Of a DNA stretch of 9,482 nucleotides, positions 4,989 to 9,482 are shown in pieces; positions within the stretch are counted from its first letter, which is position 1, and each line of letters begins with the position of its first letter. Below the pieces are notes generated by a model, which saw only the letters and a program-made list of their open reading frames with translations, was not told the DNA's origin and made no database searches. The DNA comes from DASSUW01 sp036520135 (GTDB taxonomy: Bacteria > Actinomycetota > Thermoleophilia > Solirubrobacterales > Solirubrobacteraceae). The position numbers and the translations under genes are program-made. The stretch is from positions 1 to 9,482 of the forward strand of contig DATDKF010000367.1 in the NCBI GenBank assembly GCA_036520135.1, read 5' to 3'.

Positions 4989-6682
4989 TGGCGGCTCCCA
5001 GCGAGTTCCCGCCGCCGGTCGACTCGGCGGACGAGTTCATCGGGCCTCCGACCGATCCCGAGGACGAGCGGATCGAGGTCGGCGTCGCGATCGTCGGCGG
5101 CGGCCAGGCCGGCCTCGCGTGCGCGATCCGGCTGCTGCAACTGCTCGAGGACGACCCCGAGCTGACCGAGGCGCTCGGCGAGGTGCCGGTGGCCGTGATC
5201 GAGAAGGGCAAGGTCGCCGGCGCCCACCAGCTCTCGGGCGCGGTGATGAACCCGTCGGCGATCAAGGAGCTGTTCCCGGACGACGACTCGTGGCCGTCCT
5301 ACGGGCCGGTCGAGGGCGAGACCGTCTACTTCATGGCCGGCCGCAAGCGGGCGATCCCGCTCAAGCCGACGCCGCCGCCCTTCCGCAACCACGGCAACGT
5401 GGTGATCTCGCTGGCCGAGCTCAACCGCTGGCTGGCCGAGAAGGCCGAGGAGGCCGGCGCCTACATCCTCACCGAGACCACGGCGAACAAGCTGCTGGTC
5501 GAGGACGGCGCCGTGCGCGGCATCCGCACGGGCGACAAGGGACGCGACAAGGCCGGCGGCGAGAAGGGCAACTTCGAGCCGGGGTCCGACGTCGTGGCGC
5601 GCGCGACCGTGCTGGCCGAGGGCTGCTGGGGGCATCTAACCGGCGCGGCGCTGAAGGGGCTCGGGCTGGCGGCGAAGGACCCGCAGGTGTGGGCGCTCGG
5701 CGTCAAGGAGGTCTGGGAGGTCGAGCAGCCGTTCCGCAAGGTCGTGCACACGCTCGGCTGGCCGCTGCGCGGCGGCGCCAAGTACAAGGAGTTCGGCGGG
5801 TCGTGGATCTACGGCATGAACCGCGAGGGCGAGACGCCGAGGGTCTCGATCGGCTTCGTCGTCGGGCTCGACCACACCGACGCGAAGCTGTCGGTTCACG
5901 ACGTGCTGCAGGAGTTCAAGCAGCACCCGCTTGTGCGCAAGATCCTCCAGGGCGGCAAGCGCGTCGCCTGGGGCGCGAAGGCGATCCCCGAGGGCGGTTA
6001 CTGGGCGATGCCCAAACTGCACGCGCCCGGGATGGTCGTGTGCGGCGACGCCGGCGGCATGGTCAACGTGCCGCGCCTGAAGGGCATCCACTACGCGATC
6101 CGCTCCGGCATGCTCGCGGCCGAGACGATCTACCGGCAGCTCAAGTCCGGCTCCACCGACTTTGCGGCCTACGAGGAGGCCGTGCACGACTCCGAGATCG
6201 GCAAGGACCTGTGGGAGTCGCGCAACATGAAGCAGCCGTTCGCCAAGGGGCTGATCGTCGGCGGCGCGATCACCAACGCGATGGTCGTGACCAAGGGGCG
6301 CTTCCCGGGCGGGCACTGGGCGACGCACCGCGACGCCGACAGCCCGGTCGAGCTCTCCGACCGCGACAAGCGCTACCCGAAGCCCGACGGCAAGTACTTC
6401 TTCGACAAGCTGTCGGGCGTCTTCCTCACCGGCAACGCGACGCGCGACGACGCGCCGAGCCACATCCGGATCGAGAAGCAGGTGCCGCGCGAGGTCGCCG
6501 AGGCGTGGGCGTGGATGTGCCCGGCCGGCGTGTACGAGATCCCGGAGGACGCGCCGGACAACGGCTACGTCGAGCTGATTGTCAACCCGTCGAACTGCGT
6601 GCAGTGCGGCGCGATCACTGCCAAGGGCGGCCGCCTGACTCCTCCGGAGGGGGGCGACGGGCCCATGTACCAGATCACGTAG
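4988..6682 (+). CDS. Electron transfer flavoprotein-quinone oxidoreductase, one cluster Cys absent
   Basis: A 564-aa membrane-associated flavoprotein that moves electrons from reduced ETF to the quinone pool. Seen: FAD dinucleotide motif VAIVGGGQAG (33-42), the HQLSGAVMNP segment (80-89), the second FAD-contact motif GDAGGMVNVPRLKGIHYA from residue 353, and the C-terminal iron-sulfur region. In characterised ETF-QOs the [4Fe-4S] ligands are the Cys of CPAGVYE plus three in N-C-x-x-C-x-x-C. Here Cys511 (WMCPAGVYE), Cys537 and Cys540 (NCVQC) are present, but the last position is Ile543, and the usual DIKDP..NINW stretch is replaced by TAKGGRLT before the PEGGDGP end. The cluster may be altered or have another ligand. 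GTG 4988 shares a base with the etfA stop, and AAGGGGAG (4977-4984) lies just upstream. Family call is very secure; cluster status is inference. Confidence 0.95.
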   Translation: MAAPSEFPPPVDSADEFIGPPTDPEDERIEVGVAIVGGGQAGLACAIRLLQLLEDDPELTEALGEVPVAVIEKGKVAGAHQLSGAVMNPSAIKELFPDDDSWPSYGPVEGETVYFMAGRKRAIPLKPTPPPFRNHGNVVISLAELNRWLAEKAEEAGAYILTETTANKLLVEDGAVRGIRTGDKGRDKAGGEKGNFEPGSDVVARATVLAEGCWGHLTGAALKGLGLAAKDPQVWALGVKEVWEVEQPFRKVVHTLGWPLRGGAKYKEFGGSWIYGMNREGETPRVSIGFVVGLDHTDAKLSVHDVLQEFKQHPLVRKILQGGKRVAWGAKAIPEGGYWAMPKLHAPGMVVCGDAGGMVNVPRLKGIHYAIRSGMLAAETIYRQLKSGSTDFAAYEEAVHDSEIGKDLWESRNMKQPFAKGLIVGGAITNAMVVTKGRFPGGHWATHRDADSPVELSDRDKRYPKPDGKYFFDKLSGVFLTGNATRDDAPSHIRIEKQVPREVAEAWAWMCPAGVYEIPEDAPDNGYVELIVNPSNCVQCGAITAKGGRLTPPEGGDGPMYQIT

Positions 6683-6739
6683 CCCTTGCCGGCATCCTGC
6701 CGGCGCCTTGGAGACCGGCGGTCGCCATCCGGGCGCCCG
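6682..6739 (-). repeat. Two-hairpin dispersed repeat, copy B, after the ETF operon
   Basis: The inverse-orientation partner of 3130-3186. On the + strand it reads GCCGGC-ATCCT-GCCGGC (6688-6704), then GGGCGCCC (6731-6738). It begins at the last base of the ETF-QO stop codon. The 6-bp GC-only stem could also end transcription of the operon, although no U-tract follows. Confidence 0.7.
6688..6704 (+). terminator. Candidate terminator hairpin of the ETF operon
   Basis: A perfect 6-bp stem, GCCGGC on both sides, with a 5-nt ATCCT loop, beginning 5 bases after the ETF-QO stop. There is no poly-U tail, so Rho-independent termination would be atypical. It is part of repeat copy B. Confidence 0.45.
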
Positions 6740-6780
6740 TAACCGCTTCGCTCTAGCGCAACTCATCGCGCGTTGCGGCG

Positions 6781-6786
6781 TTATGG
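6781..6786 (+). promoter_or_regulatory. Candidate -10 element before the CARDB-like gene
   Basis: TTATGG ends 7 nt before ATG 6794, the same geometry as the elements before 1801 and 2276. The overlapping GGGAG (6785-6789) could alternatively act as a ribosome binding site at 4-nt spacing, so leaderless status is less certain here. Confidence 0.3.
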
Positions 6787-6793
6787 GAGTCCC

Positions 6794-7492
6794 ATGCGCC
6801 AGATCGCGCTTTCGCTGCTCATCTTCGCCGGGCTCGCCGCGCCCGCGAACGCCGCGCCCGCGAGCGTCGAGCTCACCGTCTGCTCGCCGAAGGAGCGGGC
6901 GGCGGAGTTCGAGGCACGGATGGGGAAGGTGGAGGGCGCTGCGACGCTGCGGATGCGGTTCACGCTGCAGGTCCGCAAGACCGGGCAGAACTCGTTCCAC
7001 CGCATCGCCGCTCCCGGGTTCCGCAGCTGGACGCAGGCCAACCCGGGCGCGACGAGCTGGGTGTTCAGCCGCCGCGTCGAGGCGCTGATCGGGCCGGCGC
7101 GCTACCGGGCGAAGGTGCGCTTCCAGTGGCTCGACCAGCACGGCAAGGCGATCGCGCACGCGACGCGGTACTCGCGCACCTGCCGCCAGCCCGACCACCG
7201 GCCGAACCTCAAGGTCAAGGCACTCTCGCGGGAGGGCAAGCGCCGCTATGTCGCGCTCATCGTCAACAACGGGCGCTCGGCCAGCGGACCGTTCGAGCTC
7301 CAGGTCGCGCTCGGCGCCACGCTGCTCGCCCCGGTGAGCGCGGTCAGCCTCGAGCCCGGCGCGCAGCGCCTCGTCACCGTCCGCGGCCCGCGCTGCAAGG
7401 CCGGCACCGCGATCACGGCGACGGCCGACCCCGCCGACCTGATCGACGAGCGCGCCGAGACCGACAACGCGCTCACGATCGTGTGCGCGTGA
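6794..7492 (+). CDS. Secreted protein with CARDB-like C-terminal domain
   Basis: A 232-aa exported protein. The N-terminus MRQIALSLLIFAGLAAPANA is a classic Sec signal peptide with likely cleavage after ANA (about residue 20-21). The first half (about 22-130) is an unrecognised beta-rich domain. The second half (about 139-232) resembles CARDB/adhesion-like beta-sandwich domains: PNLKVKALS, LIVNNGRSASGPFELQVAL, LEPGAQRLVTVRGP, then ADLIDERAETDNALTIV near the end, the usual acidic E-x-D-N closing motif. Four Cys in the mature protein (TVC, RTC, RC-KAG, IVC) could form two disulfides. Start ATG 6794 is preferred over the in-frame TTG at 6773 because the signal peptide begins there. The function is probably cell-surface or extracellular; a specific role is not inferable. 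Its 3' end overlaps the convergent hydrolase by 20 bp. Confidence 0.85.
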   Translation: MRQIALSLLIFAGLAAPANAAPASVELTVCSPKERAAEFEARMGKVEGAATLRMRFTLQVRKTGQNSFHRIAAPGFRSWTQANPGATSWVFSRRVEALIGPARYRAKVRFQWLDQHGKAIAHATRYSRTCRQPDHRPNLKVKALSREGKRRYVALIVNNGRSASGPFELQVALGATLLAPVSAVSLEPGAQRLVTVRGPRCKAGTAITATADPADLIDERAETDNALTIVCA

Positions 7493-8252
7493 GCCAGTCG
7501 ATCAGCGGCGGCCAGTAGCGGTCCGGCGTCTCGGCGAACGGGAAGTGCCCGGCGCCGTCGACGATCAGCAGCTCGCCGTGCGGCGCGGTCGAGGCGATCC
7601 GCTGCGCCAGCGGCGGCGGCGTCGCGCGGTCGTCGGCGCCGGCGATCGCCAGCACCGGCCCGCCGAACGCCGCCAGCGCGCCGAGCGCGTGCAGCTCGCC
7701 AAGGTCGTGCTCGTGGTGGGCCTCGGGCCGGAAGACGACGCGGTCGAGCATCGGCTCGACTGCCGCCGGGTCGTTCGCGAAGAACGGCAGCTGGTCACGC
7801 CAGACCTCGCGGCACTCCTCGGGCGTCGTCACCGACGACTCGCGCTCGAACGCGGCGGCGACGTCGGCCGGCATCTTCTCGAAGCGGTGCGGGTCGACCT
7901 CCGGGGGCTCGTCCTCCTCGGCGTCGGTGTCGGACGCGACGTAGCGCGAGGCCGTACCGAAGTCGACGAGGTGCTGCATCGCGACGTAGCCGCCGAACGA
8001 GTGGCCGAGCAGCGTCCAGTCCTCGAGGCCGAGCTCGTTGACCAGGTCCTCGACAGCCTCTGCCTGCACGGCCAGCGTCCAGTCCCCGGCCGGCGAGCGG
8101 CCGCTGCCCGGCAGGTCGACGAGCAGGACGCGGAGACCTGCGTCGGCCACCTGTGTGGCGTGCGGGAGGAAGACCGAGCCGTCCAGTCCGGGTCCCGGAT
8201 GAAGGAAGACGACGGGCGGTCCGGAGCCGAGATCACGCACGTGTAGGGGCAT
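7473..8252 (-). CDS. Alpha/beta hydrolase (proline iminopeptidase/S33-like)
   Basis: A 259-aa cytoplasmic alpha/beta-hydrolase fold enzyme. Motifs in order: HPGPG oxyanion loop (His18-Gly22), DLPGSGRS (46-53), nucleophile elbow GHSFGG with Ser85, a lid region rich in acidic residues (about 105-165), the acid in GADDRATPP (Asp207 or Asp208), and the catalytic His236 in GAGHFPFAE. The full Ser-Asp-His triad is therefore present. The HPGPG loop resembles the HGGPG of proline iminopeptidases, but many non-peptidase hydrolases share it, so the substrate is open. The gene reads leftward, ends inside the last 20 bp of the CARDB-like gene, and starts only 17 bp from the divergent rpmE. TATTCC on the minus strand (8260-8265) is a possible -10, 7 nt from the ATG. 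Confidence 0.92.
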   Translation of the reverse strand: MPLHVRDLGSGPPVVFLHPGPGLDGSVFLPHATQVADAGLRVLLVDLPGSGRSPAGDWTLAVQAEAVEDLVNELGLEDWTLLGHSFGGYVAMQHLVDFGTASRYVASDTDAEEDEPPEVDPHRFEKMPADVAAAFERESSVTTPEECREVWRDQLPFFANDPAAVEPMLDRVVFRPEAHHEHDLGELHALGALAAFGGPVLAIAGADDRATPPPLAQRIASTAPHGELLIVDGAGHFPFAETPDRYWPPLIDWLTRTRS

Positions 8253-8253
8253 C

Positions 8254-8267
8254 TACACTGGAATACA
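8254..8267. promoter_or_regulatory. Compact divergent promoter region between hydrolase and rpmE
   Basis: Only 17 bp separate the two start codons. TACACT (8254-8259, plus) is a candidate -10 for rpmE, 10 nt before its ATG. The complement of GGAATA (8260-8265) gives TATTCC on the minus strand, 7 nt from the hydrolase ATG. Any -35 elements must lie inside the opposite gene's coding sequence. No ribosome binding site fits in the gap for either gene. Confidence 0.4.
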
Positions 8268-8269
8268 TC

Positions 8270-8482
8270 ATGAAGACCGACATTCATCCCGAGTACGTCG
8301 AGGCGACCGTGACGTGCACGTGCGGGAACACGTTCAAGACCCGCTCGACGAAGGGCGATCTGCACGTGGAGATCTGCTCCAACTGCCACCCGTTCTACAC
8401 GGGCAAGCAGAAGCTCGTCGACACCGGCGGTCGCGTCGAGCGCTTCCAGCGCCGCGCCGCCAAGCGCCAGCGCGGCGACTGA
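8270..8482 (+). CDS. rpmE: 50S ribosomal protein L31, zinc-binding form
   Basis: A 70-aa large-subunit ribosomal protein bL31. The sequence MKTDIHPEY...TCTCGNTF...STKGDLHVEICSNCHPFYTGKQK...DTGGRVERF follows the family end to end. Cys16, Cys18, Cys36 and Cys39 form the CxC...CxxC zinc site, so this is the C+ (zinc) paralogue type rather than the zinc-free one induced under zinc limitation. The C-terminus is a short basic tail (RRAAKRQRGD). ATG 8270 gives the canonical N-terminus; the longer upstream open frame lies over the opposite-strand hydrolase and is rejected. It is probably co-transcribed with the DUF1385 gene 38 bp downstream. Confidence 0.98.
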   Translation: MKTDIHPEYVEATVTCTCGNTFKTRSTKGDLHVEICSNCHPFYTGKQKLVDTGGRVERFQRRAAKRQRGD

Positions 8483-8487
8483 GGCTC

Positions 8488-8506
8488 CAGCCAGCGGGCC
8501 CGGCTG
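8488..8506 (+). other. Weak stem-loop between rpmE and the DUF1385 gene
   Basis: CAGCC (8488-8492) can pair with GGCTG (8502-8506) across a 9-nt loop, 6 bases after the rpmE stop. It is short and has no U-tract; it could modestly attenuate read-through or be chance in GC-rich DNA. Confidence 0.2.
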
Positions 8507-8520
8507 CCGATCCTCTACAC

Positions 8521-9480
8521 GTGAGCACCGAGACCGCCCTGCCCCCCGAGCCCGCGCTGCAGGCGCAGCGCGATGCGCCCGTGGGTGGGCAGGCGGTACT
8601 CGAGGGCGTGATGATGCGCGGCGTCTCCACGTGGGCCGTCGCCGTCCGCAAGCCCGACGCCGAGATCGACGTCCAGTCGTTCCCGCTCGTGTCGTGGACC
8701 AAGCGGCACCGGGTCCTGCGCTGGCCCGTCATCCGTGGCGTCGTCGCGCTCGTCGAGTCGCTGAAGATCGGCTTCAACGCGCTCAACCTCGCTGCCAACG
8801 CCCAGCTGGACGAGGACGAGGAGCCGATCTCCGGCGCGATGTGGGCGGGCACGATGCTCGTCGCGCTGCTGTTCGCGGTCGGCCTGTTCTTCGTCGTCCC
8901 GGTCGGGCTCACGAGCCTGTTCAAGGACCACCTCGGCTCGGCGTTCCTGTTCTGGCTCGTCGAGGGGGTGCTGCGCACGGCGATCTTCCTCGGCTACATC
9001 TGGCTGCTCTCGCGCATGCGCGACCTGCGGCGCGTGTTCGAGTACCACGGCGCCGAGCACAAGACGATCTCCTGCTTCGAAGCCGGCCTGCCGCTGACCC
9101 CGGAGAACGCGCAGCGCTTCTCGCGCCTGCACCCGCGCTGCGGCACGAGCTTCCTGCTGATCGTGATGATCGTGGCCATCTTCGTCTTCGCCCCGATCGG
9201 GCTGCCGGCCTGGTACTTCCTGCTGGCGACCCGGATCGTCGGCGTGCCGTTGGTCGCGGGCCTGTCGTTCGAGCTGATCAAGTTCGCCGGCCGCAACCGC
9301 AACCGGCGCTGGGTCCGCGCGAGCATGTGGCCGGGCATGCAGCTCCAGCTGCTGACGACGCGCGAGCCCGATCTCGATCAGCTCGCCGTCGCGATCGCCG
9401 CCATGGAGGCTGTGCTTGCGGTCGAGGACCCGAAGAACGCCAGCGCGGAGGACCGCGTCGGCATGGAAGTCGTTGCGTAG
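8521..9480 (+). CDS. DUF1385 family (YqhQ-like) multi-pass membrane protein
   Basis: A 319-aa membrane protein of unknown biochemical function. It shows the DUF1385 signature near the N-terminus (GGQAVLEGVMMRG, residues 22-34), the RWPVIRGV segment, YHGAEHK (175-181) and HPRCGTSF (204-211). Hydrophobic helices fall at about 106-128, 140-165, 210-228 and 230-255, with His/Cys-rich conserved motifs between helices 2 and 3 that could bind metal (inference). The C-terminal stretch (about 265-319) is soluble and acidic. Start GTG 8521 is the only plausible start near the conserved N-terminus; no clear ribosome binding site is seen. In many Gram-positive genomes this family sits near rpmE and prfA; the window ends two bases after the stop, so prfA could not be checked. 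Confidence 0.93.
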   Translation: MSTETALPPEPALQAQRDAPVGGQAVLEGVMMRGVSTWAVAVRKPDAEIDVQSFPLVSWTKRHRVLRWPVIRGVVALVESLKIGFNALNLAANAQLDEDEEPISGAMWAGTMLVALLFAVGLFFVVPVGLTSLFKDHLGSAFLFWLVEGVLRTAIFLGYIWLLSRMRDLRRVFEYHGAEHKTISCFEAGLPLTPENAQRFSRLHPRCGTSFLLIVMIVAIFVFAPIGLPAWYFLLATRIVGVPLVAGLSFELIKFAGRNRNRRWVRASMWPGMQLQLLTTREPDLDQLAVAIAAMEAVLAVEDPKNASAEDRVGMEVVA

Positions 9481-9482
9481 AG

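Noticed and set aside
5119..6756. A 545-codon plus-strand frame inside ETF-QO
   Set aside because: Its low-complexity Arg/Gly/Ala-rich translation is a frame shadow of ETF-QO.
6773..6793. TTG 6773 as the start of the secreted protein
   Set aside because: It would add seven residues before a normal signal peptide, and ATG 6794 gives the usual signal-peptide layout.
5636..7198. A 520-codon open frame on the minus strand opposite ETF-QO and the CARDB-like gene
   Set aside because: It is antisense to a strongly motif-supported ETF-QO, its translation is Arg/Ala/Val/Asp-rich without recognisable motifs, and long antisense frames are normal in high-GC DNA.
8153..8269. N-terminal extension of L31 upstream of ATG 8270
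   Set aside because: It lies antisense to the start of the hydrolase gene, and bL31 proteins begin MKxDIHP exactly at 8270.

Overview
The window is high-GC bacterial DNA, densely packed, with short intergenic gaps, many GTG starts and several ATGA or TAGTG gene overlaps. Gene content (SigB/F/G-type sigma factor, stand-alone B12-binding domain protein, ETF plus ETF-quinone oxidoreductase operon, CARDB-type secreted protein, rpmE next to a DUF1385 membrane protein) suggests an actinobacterium, most likely a Thermoleophilia/Solirubrobacterales relative. That placement is an inference from gene style and has not been tested by search. No rRNA, tRNA, CRISPR array, insertion sequence or phage gene was seen, and no stretch longer than about 125 bases lacks a gene.

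Layout, left to right. (1) 45-575: an unrecognised Cys-containing protein whose 5' end may lie outside the window. (2) 696-1784: a sigma-70 family factor carrying an unusual C-terminal extension, with a ribbon-helix-helix-like segment followed by one terminal transmembrane helix. (3) 1801-2199: a stand-alone cobalamin-binding domain protein of the methylmalonyl-CoA mutase small-subunit type, probably leaderless. (4) 2276-3099: an SMR efflux pump overlapping a TetR repressor by one base. A near-perfect 20-bp palindrome over the promoter is the obvious operator. (5) 3217-6682: etfB-etfA-ETF-QO, a tightly coupled operon that passes electrons from acyl-CoA and other dehydrogenases to the quinone pool. 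It is flanked by two inverted copies of a 57-58 bp two-hairpin repeat. (6) 6794-7492: a secreted CARDB-like protein, convergent with and overlapping (7) 7473-8252 (minus), an alpha/beta hydrolase. (8) 8270-8482: ribosomal protein L31, divergent from the hydrolase with only 17 bp between the start codons. (9) 8521-9480: a DUF1385 (YqhQ-like) multi-pass membrane protein.

Most of the window is ordinary housekeeping. The points most worth following are the apparently membrane-anchored sigma/RHH fusion, the ETF-QO that lacks one of the four expected [4Fe-4S] cysteines, and the inverted repeat pair bracketing the ETF operon. A recurrent -10-like hexamer ending 7 nt before start codons suggests that leaderless transcription is common here.
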